Positions 1 to 8,600 of a stretch of 43,584 bases of DNA are shown here, piece after piece. A program made the translations under genes and the position numbers. Source of the stretch: Amycolatopsis orientalis DSM 43388 (GTDB lineage: Bacteria > Actinomycetota > Actinomycetes > Mycobacteriales > Pseudonocardiaceae); the NCBI RefSeq assembly GCF_000411975.1, contig NZ_ASXG01000103.1, positions 1 through 43,584 of the forward strand. Reading direction: 5' to 3'. Under the pieces are notes generated by a model that worked only from the letters and a program-made list of their open reading frames with translations, made no database searches and was not told the DNA's origin. Each line of letters starts with the position of its first letter. Position 1 is the first letter of the stretch.

Positions 1-69
1 CAGCCACACCCCATCGTCCTGGGCATCCAGGGCTTTTGCCCCGAACAACCTCAACCTTAGGGAACTCAC

Positions 70-1350
70 ATGACCGACGACCTGCTCGCGCGCCACCGCG
101 CGGTGCTCCCGTCCTGGATGTCCCTGCTGTACGACGAGCCGATCGAAATCGTGCACGCGCAGGATCGCCGCCTCACCGACGCCAACGGCCGCACCTACCT
201 CGATTTCTTCGCCGGCGTGCTCACCAACGCGATGGGTTACGACGTTCCCGCGATCAGCGACGCCGTCCGCAAGCAGCTGGACACCGGCGTCCTGCACACC
301 TCGACGCTGTACCTGATCCGCTCGCAGGTGGAGCTCGCGGAACGGATCGCGCAGCGCTCCGGCATCCCGGACGCCAAGGTGTTCTTCACCAACTCCGGCA
401 GCGAGGCCAACGACACCGCGCTGATGCTCGCCACCCAGTACCGGCGCAGCAACCAGGTGCTGGCGATGCGGAACTCCTACCACGGCCGCTCGTTCGGCAC
501 GGTCGCGATCACCGGCAACCGCGGCTGGTCCGCGTCGTCGCTGAGCCCGATCAAGGTCAACTACGTCCACGGCGGCTACCGCTACCGCAGCCCCTTCCGC
601 GACCTGCCGGACGCCGCCTACATCGACGCCTGCGTGGCCGACCTGGTGGAACTCCTGGAAACCGCCACCGCGGGCGACGTCGCCTGCCTGATCGCGGAGC
701 CGATCCAGGGCGTCGGCGGCTTCAGCTCCCCGCCGGACGGCCTGTTCAAGGCGATGAAGGAAGTCCTGGACGACCACGGCATCCTCTTCATCTCCGACGA
801 GGTCCAGACCGGCTGGGGCCGCACCGGCGACCACTACTGGGGCATCCAGGCGCACGACGTGACGCCGGACATGATGACCTTCGCCAAGGGCCTCGGAAAC
901 GGCCTGGCAGTGGGCGGCGTGGTCGCTCGCGGGGACATCATGGACTGCTTCCGGGCGGAATCGTTCTCCACCTTCGGCGGCAACCCGGTGTCCATGCAAG
1001 GCGCGCTGGCCGTCCTGGACTACATCGACGACCACGACCTGCAAGCGAACTGCAAAGCCCGCGGCGACCAGCTGATGCGCGGCCTGCGCGCGGCGAGCAG
1101 CCCGTTCGTCGGGGAGGTGCGCGGCAAGGGCCTGATGATCGGTGTGGAACTCGTCGAACCCGGCACCACGACGCCGAACACCGCGGCCGCCAAGCAAATG
1201 CTGGAAGAAACCAAAAAACGCGGCCTGCTCATCGGAAAGGGCGGCCTGCACAAAAACGTCCTGCGCATCGGCCCGCCGATGACCCTCACCGAAGCCGAAG
1301 CCGCCGAAGGCCTGCAGATCCTCCTCGACTCGCTGGCCGCACTGTCCTGA
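70..1350 (+). CDS. class-III PLP-dependent aminotransferase
   Basis: A cytosolic fold-type-I transaminase of 426 residues, expected to move an amino group between an amine or omega-amino acid and a keto acid. Visible are the phosphate-binding stretch NSGSEAND at 108-115, D243 in ISDEVQTGWG, which would contact the pyridine nitrogen, and the Schiff-base lysine K273 in FAKGLGNG. Length is normal for the class. ATG at 70 has AGGGA (59-63) six bases upstream. The class includes GABA, ornithine, AGXT2-like and diamine transaminases that share these motifs, so the substrate cannot be read from sequence. The gene before it lies outside the window, so operon context is unknown. Confidence 0.93.
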   Translation: MTDDLLARHRAVLPSWMSLLYDEPIEIVHAQDRRLTDANGRTYLDFFAGVLTNAMGYDVPAISDAVRKQLDTGVLHTSTLYLIRSQVELAERIAQRSGIPDAKVFFTNSGSEANDTALMLATQYRRSNQVLAMRNSYHGRSFGTVAITGNRGWSASSLSPIKVNYVHGGYRYRSPFRDLPDAAYIDACVADLVELLETATAGDVACLIAEPIQGVGGFSSPPDGLFKAMKEVLDDHGILFISDEVQTGWGRTGDHYWGIQAHDVTPDMMTFAKGLGNGLAVGGVVARGDIMDCFRAESFSTFGGNPVSMQGALAVLDYIDDHDLQANCKARGDQLMRGLRAASSPFVGEVRGKGLMIGVELVEPGTTTPNTAAAKQMLEETKKRGLLIGKGGLHKNVLRIGPPMTLTEAEAAEGLQILLDSLAALS

Positions 1351-1399
1351 CCGCTCGGCCCCGCGGTTTTGTCGTACCCCGGTGCGAAGATCCGTGCTC

Positions 1400-1925
1400 G
1401 TGAACACCGACCAGTTCTGGGCCCTGATCGACGAGGCACGCGGCCAAGCCTCCGCCCGGAAAGACAGCTACGACGTAGCCGAACAAGCCCGCGCTTTGCT
1501 CTCCGCGCGGCCGCGGGAGGAGATCGTGACCGCCCAGCAGATCGTCTGGGACCTGCTGGCCGACTCCTGCCGCGCGCCGCTGTGGGCAGCCGCCTACCTG
1601 GTCAACAGCGGCTGCTCCGACGACGGCTTCGACTACTTCCGCGGCTGGCTGGTCCGGCAAGGCCGGGAAGTGTTCGAGCGGATCGTGGCCGCCCCGGACG
1701 AATTGGCCGAGTTGCCCGCGGCGCGAGGCCGCGGCAGACGGCGAAGAACTGCAATGCGAAGCCGCACTGGGCGTCGCCTCGAGCGCGCACCTCGACGCGA
1801 CCGGCGAGGAGCTTCCCTCGGACTCGTTCACCATCCGGTACCCGCCGCTGGACCGTGGCTGGGAGTTCGATTACGAGGACGCCGACGAGATGCGGCGCAG
1901 GCTGCCTCGGCTGGCCGCGGCCTGA
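1400..1925 (+). pseudogene. DUF4240 protein, interrupted by a frameshift
   Basis: The first part (NTDQFWALIDEA, then LVNSGCSDDGFDYFRGWLVRQG) is the typical DUF4240 N-terminus; the function of the family is unknown. After about 1720 this frame turns into arginine-rich nonsense, while the next frame continues as a normal DUF4240 tail (ADGEELQCEAALG, then WEFDYEDADEMRRRLPRL) to TGA at 1923-1925. One extra base, or two missing, between about 1715 and 1728 explains it. Start is uncertain: GTG at 1400 gives the usual short N-terminus, GTG at 1394 or 1382 is also open. No clear ribosome site. It may be a real broken gene or an assembly error in a GC-rich run. Confidence 0.8.
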
Positions 1926-1984
1926 CTGTCCTGATCCCGTGGCCCGGCACTGCTGCGCGGGAACCCGTCCCGCATAGCAGTGAG

Positions 1985-2890
1985 TCACTGCCGCACAAAC
2001 CTCGCCACGTGCTCGGCGAGCGTCTCCCCCGCGTCCTCCTGCAGGAAGTGCCCGGCGCCAGCCACCGTCGGGTGGTCCAGACCAGCCGCGCCGCGCATCG
2101 ACCGCCGCAGAATCGGCCCCATCGCTCCGGTGATCGGGTCGCCGTCCGAGAACGCGCACAAGAACGGCACGTCCAGCTCAGTCAACGTCGCCCAAGCCTC
2201 GCGATTGGCCTCCGCCGCCGGATCGTCCGGCCGCGTCGGCACCAACCCGGGCATCGCCCGCGGTCCGGCCTTGTACATCTCGTTCGGGAACGGCGCGTCG
2301 TAAGCCGCCCGGACCTCTTCCGGCAGCGGTGCTTGGCAGCCAGCCTGCACACACCGTCCGACGTCCAGGATCTGCGCGCCCTCGACCGCTTCCCGGAACT
2401 TGTGCCACACCGGCGGCATGTCCACGTCCCCGGTCGGCAACCCGGTGTTGGCCGCCACTACTCCCGCGAACCGGCCCGGGTTCTCCGCCACCAGCCGCAG
2501 CCCGATCAGGCCGCCCCAGTCCTGCCCGACCAGCGTCACCCCTTCGAGCCCGAGCACGTCGAACGAAAACCGGCGCATCCACTCGACGTGCCGCGCGTAG
2601 CTGTGGTCGGCGATCTCCGCGGGCTTGTCCGACCGGCCGAACCCGACCAGGTCCGGCGCGATCGCCCGCAATCCGGCATCAGCGAGCACCGGAAGCATCT
2701 TCCGGTAGAGGAACGACCAGCTCGGCTCCCCGTGGAGCAGCAGAACGGGCGGCCCGTCCGCCGGTCCCGCTTCGACGTAGCCGACTCTGATCAGCCCGCC
2801 GTCCGGGTCGGACAGGTCGGTGTAGGAAGGTTCGAAGGCGAAATCGGGCAGGTCCGCGAACCGGTCTTCCGGCGTCCTGAGGAGTCGCAC
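1985..2890 (-). CDS. haloalkane dehalogenase (alpha/beta hydrolase)
   Basis: About 301 residues, fitting a haloalkane dehalogenase of subfamily I, which hydrolyses carbon-halogen bonds to alcohol plus halide. Counting from GTG 2890: oxyanion motif HGEP at 53-56, nucleophile D124 in VGQDWGG with the halide-holding W125, acid D249 or D251 in FSDGDP, and catalytic H281 in GAGHFLQED. The start RTPEDRFADLPDF is typical of the family. GTG at 2890 is preferred over 2899 because TAACGT lies 7 bases before it, which would give a leaderless message. A perfect inverted repeat sits on that promoter. A general hydrolase with a lost dehalogenase role is possible, but all key residues are present. Confidence 0.9.
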   Translation of the reverse strand: MRLLRTPEDRFADLPDFAFEPSYTDLSDPDGGLIRVGYVEAGPADGPPVLLLHGEPSWSFLYRKMLPVLADAGLRAIAPDLVGFGRSDKPAEIADHSYARHVEWMRRFSFDVLGLEGVTLVGQDWGGLIGLRLVAENPGRFAGVVAANTGLPTGDVDMPPVWHKFREAVEGAQILDVGRCVQAGCQAPLPEEVRAAYDAPFPNEMYKAGPRAMPGLVPTRPDDPAAEANREAWATLTELDVPFLCAFSDGDPITGAMGPILRRSMRGAAGLDHPTVAGAGHFLQEDAGETLAEHVARFVRQ

Positions 2891-2891
2891 G

Positions 2892-2911
2892 GTTCCCACG
2901 TTAGTGGGAAC
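2892..2911. promoter_or_regulatory. palindromic operator candidate over the dehalogenase -10 box
   Basis: GTTCCCAC (2892-2899), GTTA, GTGGGAAC (2904-2911): perfect 8-base arms around a 4-base centre. On the minus strand the centre makes TAACGT, which is the proposed -10 hexamer for the dehalogenase. A dimeric repressor bound here would block RNA polymerase. No regulator gene lies beside it, so the partner is unknown. A terminator reading is unlikely because the palindrome is upstream of the gene. Confidence 0.5.
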
Positions 2912-2936
2912 GGGACCGCGCGGCAGTGCGCGAACG

Positions 2937-3389
2937 CTACGAAATCGCTACCGCGACGACCAGCCCGAGCCCGAGGTGCGCCGCCGCGACGACGATGCTC
3001 GCCGGCGCGAACTTCTCGCTCTCGATCGTGGACCCGACGTCGATCCGGGTCGCCCACTCCAGCAGCCGCACCGCCAGCACCTGCACGATGATCCCGAGCA
3101 GGCCGTAGACCAGCGACGTGATCAGCCCGGCGGTCAGGTCGCTCGCCGAGCTGTAGATCGCCACGACCACGATGAACGCCATCGACAACAGCCCGGACGC
3201 GGTCACGATCACCGCGTTCGGCAGCCCGCGGGTGACCAGTTTCGACAGCTTGCCCGGCGTGGTGAAGTCGATCGCGTAGAAGCCGGCGAACATCAGCAGC
3301 AGGCCGACGATGCCGTACAGCAGGATCGCGCCGATGCCGCGCACGAGGTCGGAACCGAACGTGGCGGGCAGCGCGAGCGTCGTGGTCAC
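2937..3389 (-). CDS. DUF350 (UPF0719) membrane protein
   Basis: A 150-residue integral membrane protein with four likely membrane segments, beginning with ILLYGIVGLLLMFAGFYAID. It matches the DUF350 family (E. coli YjfL is a member), whose function is unknown. GTG at 3389 is chosen because AGGGAG sits 6-8 bases upstream; an earlier ATG at 3410 would lack this. It follows the ligase gene by 54 bases on the same strand, so it is probably the last gene of a three-gene operon with the ligase and the YgiB-like gene. The same family grouping occurs in enterobacteria (yjfL-yjfM-yjfC), which suggests the three proteins act together at the cell envelope. Confidence 0.88.
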   Translation of the reverse strand: MTTTLALPATFGSDLVRGIGAILLYGIVGLLLMFAGFYAIDFTTPGKLSKLVTRGLPNAVIVTASGLLSMAFIVVVAIYSSASDLTAGLITSLVYGLLGIIVQVLAVRLLEWATRIDVGSTIESEKFAPASIVVAAAHLGLGLVVAVAIS

Positions 3390-3443
3390 GGGGTCTCCCT
3401 GGATGGCCAATTCAGCCGGTGGAATCGGACATCCAGGGTTGTA

Positions 3444-4610
3444 TCACGACTCCGGGATGCGATGCGGCACAAACGCCGCGCCGTCGTCGGTGACCAGTCC
3501 GCTGGTCTCGCGGATCCCGAGTCCCGCCGACGAGTCCCCGACGATCCACGCGCCGAGCGCGGGCCGGTATCCGTCGAACTCCGGCAGCGGGTCGAACGCC
3601 TGGTAGACGTAGCCTTCCGCGCCGTAGACGCCGTCCGTCTGCGTCTCGTACCCGGTCGCCACGATCTGCACGTTCGCGCCCTCGCGGCCGAGCTTCGGCT
3701 TGCGCACGTACTCGGTGAGCAGACCGGGGTCGTCGGCGAACGCGGGCAGCAGGTTCGGGTGCCCGGGGTAGTTCTCCCACAGCACCGCGAGCAGCGTCTT
3801 GTTCGACAGCAGCATCTTCCACAGCGGTTCGACCCACAGCGTGCGCGGCATGGTCTCCACCGCGAACTTGCCGAACTCCTCGTCGACCACCCATTCCCAC
3901 GGGTACAGCTTCACCACCGTGGACATCTGCGCCTCGGCGAGGTCGACGAACCGCTTGAGCACCGGGTCCCAGCCGATCTCCTCGATCGCGAGCCCGACCG
4001 TGTCGAGCCCGGCCTCGGCCGCGGTCTCCTGCAGGTACGCCGTGGTCACGTGGTCCTCGCCGCTCGGATCGGCCGCCGACCAGGTGAAATGGAGTTCGTT
4101 CGACGGCAGCTTCCCGCCGATCTCCGCCCACCGCTCGACCAGCTTCTCGTGGATGGAGTTCCACTGGTCGTCTTCCGGGAAGACGTCGGTCTTCCAGTGC
4201 CACTGCAGCAGCGACGCCTCCAGCAGCGTGGTCGGCGTGTCCGCGTTGTACTCCAGCAGCTTGGCCGGCGATTTGCCGTCGTAGCGCAGGTCGAAGCGGC
4301 CGTAGACGTGCGGGTCCTGGCGCTTCCACGACTCCGCGATGTGCGGCCACACCCATTCCGGGATGCCGAAGCGCTGGTACTGCTCGGTGGTCACGACGTT
4401 GTCGACCGCTTCCAGGCACATCGAATGCAGCAGTTCGACGTCCGCCTCGAGCGAGAGCACCTCGTCCATGTCGAAGACGTAGTGCACCGACTCGTCCCAG
4501 TACGGCCGGGGCTTGCCGGTGCCGTCGCGCGCCGGGGTGCCGTAGACCAGGCCCTGCTCCTCGACGATCCGCTGCCAGTCGCGGCGCGGTTCCCGCCGGT
4601 CCCGATACAT
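3444..4610 (-). CDS. glutathionylspermidine-synthase-like ATP-grasp ligase (YgiC/YjfC family)
   Basis: The 388-residue protein matches the synthetase domain of glutathionylspermidine synthase over its whole length, without the N-terminal amidase of the E. coli bifunctional enzyme. Landmarks are DLRYDGKSPAKLLEYNADTP (about 110-130), the segment LWENYPGHPNLLPAF and KPKLGREGANV near the C-terminus, as in YgiC/YjfC. These are ATP-grasp ligases predicted to join an amine to a carboxylate; the true substrate of this group is unknown, and actinomycetes usually use mycothiol rather than glutathione. Its ATG directly follows the TAG of the YgiB-like gene with no gap, so the two should be translationally coupled. 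Confidence 0.88.
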   Translation of the reverse strand: MYRDRREPRRDWQRIVEEQGLVYGTPARDGTGKPRPYWDESVHYVFDMDEVLSLEADVELLHSMCLEAVDNVVTTEQYQRFGIPEWVWPHIAESWKRQDPHVYGRFDLRYDGKSPAKLLEYNADTPTTLLEASLLQWHWKTDVFPEDDQWNSIHEKLVERWAEIGGKLPSNELHFTWSAADPSGEDHVTTAYLQETAAEAGLDTVGLAIEEIGWDPVLKRFVDLAEAQMSTVVKLYPWEWVVDEEFGKFAVETMPRTLWVEPLWKMLLSNKTLLAVLWENYPGHPNLLPAFADDPGLLTEYVRKPKLGREGANVQIVATGYETQTDGVYGAEGYVYQAFDPLPEFDGYRPALGAWIVGDSSAGLGIRETSGLVTDDGAAFVPHRIPES

Positions 4611-5222
4611 CTACGAGCCTCCGCTCTTGCCGGTCCCGCCGGAGGTGCCGCTCTTGCCGCTGATGCCGAAGCCGCCGCGCTGGATGCTGGTTCCCGACTT
4701 GGTCGAAACGTTGGTGTTGCCCGACGGAGCCGTGTACGTGCCGCCGGACACGCGCTGGCCGACGTTGCCGGTGCCGCCGTAGTTGTAGTGGTACTGGGAG
4801 TATCCGCCGCCCGGGAGCGGGATGAACCAGAACCCGCCGCTGTAGTGCCCGCCGTGGGATACCGCGTAGCTCTCGTCGCAGTACCGGTCGTCCTGGATGA
4901 CCCCGTCAGACGTGGTGCAGACCGCGGTGACTTCCTTGGGCTTGGCGATCGTGTAGAACGTCGCGACCAACCCGACCAGACCGACGGTGACGCCGCTGCC
5001 GATCAGGATCTTGCGTTTCGTGGCCGCCTTCGCGTCCGCCGCCTCCCGTGCCGCGACGGCCGCCTGCCGTTCGCGTTCCTGGTCGGCGAGGGCCTGCTTG
5101 CGGGCCCGCTGTTCGGCCACCGAGGGCTGCCGCGGCTGCGTGTTCGCGTCCTGGAAACGCATCGAGCCCGGCTTCTTCGGCTCCTCGGGCGGCTGCACGC
5201 CGCTGTTGTCGTCTTGCGTCAT
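4611..5222 (-). CDS. YgiB-like (DUF1190-type) single-pass membrane protein
   Basis: The 203-residue protein has a charged cytoplasmic N-terminus with an alanine- and arginine-rich helix (about 30-68), one membrane segment (about 73-92), then VCTTSDGVIQDDRYCDESYA and a glycine-rich tail holding QRGGFG. The spaced cysteines and the (S/Q)RGGFG tail match YgiB/YjfM of E. coli, which lie beside the same ligase family. The likeness is by motif and neighbourhood, not an alignment. ATG at 5222 is chosen because GGAG lies five bases before it; an upstream ATG at 5282 has no such site. It heads the operon with the ligase and DUF350 genes. Confidence 0.75.
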   Translation of the reverse strand: MTQDDNSGVQPPEEPKKPGSMRFQDANTQPRQPSVAEQRARKQALADQERERQAAVAAREAADAKAATKRKILIGSGVTVGLVGLVATFYTIAKPKEVTAVCTTSDGVIQDDRYCDESYAVSHGGHYSGGFWFIPLPGGGYSQYHYNYGGTGNVGQRVSGGTYTAPSGNTNVSTKSGTSIQRGGFGISGKSGTSGGTGKSGGS

Positions 5223-5319
5223 GTGCGCTCCGTAATCCCCCAGCACTGCAAACCCCGCGTTCCACCCTAATCGACCCGGCACACGCGCGGTTCATGCGGC
5301 GCGGGCATCATGGGTATCG

Positions 5320-6303
5320 ATGTCTCAACGCTCGGAGCGGTTCCCTTCGCGTATGCAGACCCTGACCACCCGCGTGGTGATGGCCGGGGTGTTCTTCGGT
5401 GCGGTCATCGCGCTGGCCTTGAGCGTCGCCTTCTCCTGGACCGACACGCTCGCCGGAGGCGCGGGCGGCGGGGAGGGCAAGCTCAGCGAGGCCGCCCAGC
5501 AGGCGTTCCACTCGCCGCCGGGCACCTGCCTGACCTGGAACGCCAAGGACGCCTCGGACGCGCACCAGGTGCCGTGCACGCAGTCGCACCTGTTCGAGGT
5601 GACCAGCGTGGTCGACATCGGCGCGAAGTACCCGCAGCAGGCTCCGTTCCCGAGCCTCGACCAGTGGCAGGACATCGCGCAGCAGCAGTGCAACGCCGAC
5701 GTGCGGCCGTATCTGGGCCACCCGCTCGACCCGTACGGCAAGCTCACCACCAACCTGCTGCGGCCCACCTCGGCGCAGTGGGCCCAGGGCGACCGCCAGC
5801 TGCGCTGCGGCCTGCAGTTCGCCGGTCCGGGCGGCACCCTGCAGCCCACCACCGGCGCGGCGAAGACCCAGGACCAGTCGATGGTGTGGGCCCCGGGCAC
5901 CTGCCTCGCGCTGGTCGGCAAGGGCGTCGGCGACCCGGTCGACTGCGGCAAGCCGCACTCGTACGAGATCATCGCGACGCTCGACCTCGCCTCGCACTTC
6001 AAGGACGGCTACCCGAAGCTGGACGACCAGAAGTCCTGGCTCGACACCGAGTGCAACAAGGCCGCGAAGGACTACACCGGCAACGCCGACCTGTCGGCGA
6101 AGAAGCTCACGCTGGGCTGGGACTCGCGCGAGCAGGAGAGCTGGGACGCCGGGTCCACGAAGGTCAACTGCAAGGTCGCGGCCACGCTGCAGGACGGCAG
6201 CGGGTTCCAGGCGGTCACCGGCAGCGTGAAGGGCGGCTCTTCCGGGTCGTCCAGCCAGCCGCAGAGCCCGCCGCCCAGCTCCGGCTCCGGTGGGGGCAAC
6301 TGA
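5320..6303 (+). CDS. septum formation family membrane protein
   Basis: A 327-residue exported protein with one membrane anchor near residues 18-40 (VVMAGVFFGAVIALALSVAF) and two similar extracytoplasmic halves: GTCLTWNAKD ... VPCTQSHLFEV and GTCLALVGKG ... VDCGKPHSYEI. Each half has the cysteine-and-histidine pattern of the actinobacterial septum-formation domain (PF13845). The last 25 residues are serine, proline and glycine rich. The role in division is inferred from the family name only. ATG 5320 has no clear ribosome site; ATG 5353 is also possible. The zincin gene follows after 3 bases, so they are probably cotranscribed. It diverges from the YgiB operon. Confidence 0.82.
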   Translation: MSQRSERFPSRMQTLTTRVVMAGVFFGAVIALALSVAFSWTDTLAGGAGGGEGKLSEAAQQAFHSPPGTCLTWNAKDASDAHQVPCTQSHLFEVTSVVDIGAKYPQQAPFPSLDQWQDIAQQQCNADVRPYLGHPLDPYGKLTTNLLRPTSAQWAQGDRQLRCGLQFAGPGGTLQPTTGAAKTQDQSMVWAPGTCLALVGKGVGDPVDCGKPHSYEIIATLDLASHFKDGYPKLDDQKSWLDTECNKAAKDYTGNADLSAKKLTLGWDSREQESWDAGSTKVNCKVAATLQDGSGFQAVTGSVKGGSSGSSSQPQSPPPSSGSGGGN

Positions 6304-6306
6304 GCC

Positions 6307-6657
6307 GTGCCCGTCGAGATGAGCCAGGCGCGGTTCGAGGAACTCGTCTCCGACGCGCTCGACCAGGTGCCCGCCGAGTTCGCCGCGGCGATGGACAACG
6401 TCGTGGTGCTGGTCGAGGACTTCAACGAGGAAGCGCCGGACATCCTCGGGCTCTACCACGGCATCGCGCTCACCGAGCGCACCAGCCACTACAGCGGGGC
6501 GCTGCCGGACCGGATCTCGATCTACCGCGAGCCGATCCTCGACATCTGCGACACCGAGGACGACGTCGTCGAGGAAGTGCTGATCACCGTGCTGCACGAA
6601 CTCGGCCACCATTTCGGCATCGACGACGAGCGGCTGCACGAACTCGGCTGGGGCTGA
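6307..6657 (+). CDS. small zincin-like metallopeptidase (PF06262)
   Basis: The 116-residue protein carries HELGHHFG with the HExxH zinc site at 97-101 and E108 as likely third ligand. This compact form with the tail DDERLHELGWG is the actinobacterial metallopeptidase family PF06262, related to minimal zincins. Substrates are not known. GTG at 6307 follows the septum gene stop by 3 bases; ATG at 6319 (MSQARFEELV) is an equally good start. Translational coupling with the gene before is likely. Confidence 0.87.
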   Translation: MPVEMSQARFEELVSDALDQVPAEFAAAMDNVVVLVEDFNEEAPDILGLYHGIALTERTSHYSGALPDRISIYREPILDICDTEDDVVEEVLITVLHELGHHFGIDDERLHELGWG

Positions 6658-6820
6658 CCCCGGCGAAACCCGCCCCGCCCGCGACGCCCGGGTGCTGTTC
6701 TCTGCTCCACACCTCGCCGCAACCGCGGAAACCACCGAAGGTCACCAAAGCGTCACACAACGCCTCCGATCTACCTAGACTGGCCTCACCAGGGCGTTTT
6801 CTTTCCTCGTGAGGTGGTTT

Positions 6821-8062
6821 GTGTCGCATCGTCAGACGGACAGCCGGCTGCGCTGGCTGCTCGCCTCGAGCGGCACGTCGAACCTCGCCGACGGCATCGC
6901 CAAGGTCGCCTTCCCGCTGCTGGCCACCACGCTGACGCGCGACCCGGTGGAGATCGCCGCGCTGTCGGCGGTCCAGTTCCTGCCGTGGCTGCTGTTCGCC
7001 ATCCCGGCCGGCACGCTGGTCGACCGGATCGACCGCAAGAAGGCGATGGTCGCCGCGAACGCGATGCGTGCGCTGGTGGTCGCCGCGGTCACCGCGCTGC
7101 TCGCGTTCGGTTCGGTGCAGATCTGGACGATCTACGTCGCGTCCCTGCTCGTGGGGATCGCGGAGACGGTCGCGGAGAGCGCGGCGAACGTGCTCCCGCC
7201 CGCGCTGGTCGAAGCGGACCGGCTGGAGAGCGCGAACAGCAAGCTGCAGGCGTGCGAGATCGTCGGCCAGACGTTCCTCGGCGGTCCGGTCGGCAGCGCC
7301 ACCTTCGCGATGTTCGCCGTCTTCCCGTTCCTGCTCTCGTCGGTCGGGTTCGCGGTCGGCGCCGCCGTGCTGCTGGGCATGGCGGGCAGCTATCGGCCGC
7401 GGCAGGAAACCAAGTCGCACATCCGGGCGGATTTCGCGGACGGCTTCCGTTGGCTGCGGCGGCATTCGCTGCTGCTGCGGCTGCTGGCGATCGCCGGTTT
7501 GCTCAGCCTGACCAGCGAGCTGGCCCAAGCGCAGCTGGTGCTGTACGCGCTGGAAGACCTGCATTTGTCCGACGCCACCTTCGGTGCTTTCGCGTTCGTC
7601 GGCGGAGCTGGCGGCCTGCTCGGGGCCGGGTTGACGCCGCGGCTGGTCCGGCGCATCGGACGGCGGCCGGTCCTGGTCGGCGGGGTGTTGTTCTGTGCGC
7701 TCGGCTTCGGCGGCATGGGCTTCATCCGCCAGCCGGTGGTGTCCGCGGTGCTGTTCGGCGTGTTCGCGGCGGCGGTGGTGGCGGTGAACGTCGTGCTCGC
7801 GACCGCGCGCCACACGCTCGTGCCGGGCGAACTGCTCGGCCGCGTGCTCGGCGTCTGGCGCACCGTCGTCTGGGGCGCGATTCCGCTCGGCGCGCTGCTC
7901 GGCGGATGGCTCACGAAGCTGCTCGGTTCGGCGGGCGACACCTTCGCCGCGTCCGGCGTTCTGCTGCTGTTCGTGACCGCGTACGCACTGTTCGCGCTGC
8001 GCGGGCACCCGCTCGATGACAAAACGGCCTCGACCGGCGACGGAGTCCGTTCGCAGCAGTGA
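6821..8062 (+). CDS. MFS exporter (DHA3-like)
   Basis: A 413-residue transporter with about twelve hydrophobic segments and the loop 2-3 motif DRIDRKKAM typical of major facilitator proteins. The arrangement, with SNLADGIAKVAFPLL at the start and RPVLVGGVLF in the second half, resembles MFS_3/DHA3 efflux proteins that extrude drugs or siderophores with proton exchange. The substrate cannot be read from sequence. GTG 6821 is chosen because GAGGTGG lies just upstream; the in-frame GTG at 6809 would put that signal inside the gene. It stands alone after a 160-base gap; no adjacent regulator is seen. Confidence 0.88.
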   Translation: MSHRQTDSRLRWLLASSGTSNLADGIAKVAFPLLATTLTRDPVEIAALSAVQFLPWLLFAIPAGTLVDRIDRKKAMVAANAMRALVVAAVTALLAFGSVQIWTIYVASLLVGIAETVAESAANVLPPALVEADRLESANSKLQACEIVGQTFLGGPVGSATFAMFAVFPFLLSSVGFAVGAAVLLGMAGSYRPRQETKSHIRADFADGFRWLRRHSLLLRLLAIAGLLSLTSELAQAQLVLYALEDLHLSDATFGAFAFVGGAGGLLGAGLTPRLVRRIGRRPVLVGGVLFCALGFGGMGFIRQPVVSAVLFGVFAAAVVAVNVVLATARHTLVPGELLGRVLGVWRTVVWGAIPLGALLGGWLTKLLGSAGDTFAASGVLLLFVTAYALFALRGHPLDDKTASTGDGVRSQQ

Positions 8063-8119
8063 TCCGGCGCGGTTTTGGTGCTGAAATAGCACCTCACCCC
8101 GGCTGCCCGGAGGTACGTG

Positions 8120-8578
8120 ATGACCGCGCTCGACACCCCGCCGCCGCCGGACGACGACCGCGACACCGAGCCTGAACCGCCGCCTCCGGCCTCCCGCCGG
8201 CCGCTCGTGCTCGCCGCGGTCGCCGGCTTCGTGCTCGGCGGGTGCGTCCTCGGGCTGTTGTGGGGACTGTCCGGACAGCGCGTCGGAGCGAATGTCGACG
8301 CCGCGGCCGCCTGCGCCGCGTTCGCTCGCGCCGGGCACATCCCGGACACCACCGGAGGCGTCGACGCGGCGCAGTTCACCCGAATGTCGGACGACTCGGT
8401 GCACCGCGTCACCGGCGCCATGGAGCTGGCCAAGGCGGCGGCCACCTTCGACGGCAACTACCAGCCGCTGGCCAAAGCACTCGACGCGGTGAACAAGATG
8501 GTGCTCAGCAGCCGCTTCGACAACCGCGACGGGCAGGCCGCCGTGGTCCAGGCGGAACAGCTCTGCGCGCGAGGCTGA
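8120..8578 (+). CDS. single-pass membrane protein, unknown function
   Basis: A 152-residue protein: acidic, proline-rich N-terminus (1-27), one membrane segment (about 29-50), then an outer alanine-rich helical domain with two cysteines (C61 region and the C-terminal QLCARG) that could form a disulfide. ATG 8120 has GGAGG (8109-8113) six bases upstream, so this start is firm and GTG 8117 is not needed. I recognise no family. Its layout resembles many anchored outer-surface proteins of actinomycetes. It is convergent with the DUF4232 lipoprotein gene, with 22 bases between stops. Confidence 0.75.
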   Translation: MTALDTPPPPDDDRDTEPEPPPPASRRPLVLAAVAGFVLGGCVLGLLWGLSGQRVGANVDAAAACAAFARAGHIPDTTGGVDAAQFTRMSDDSVHRVTGAMELAKAAATFDGNYQPLAKALDAVNKMVLSSRFDNRDGQAAVVQAEQLCARG

Positions 8579-8600
8579 ACCCCACGCGCGGAGCGACCGG

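Noticed and set aside
2904..5270. An open frame of 788 codons on the plus strand opposite the YgiB/ligase/DUF350 operon
   Set aside because: It is rich in Arg, Asp and Gln with no domain, and lies opposite three genes of recognised families. It is a product of GC-rich third positions.
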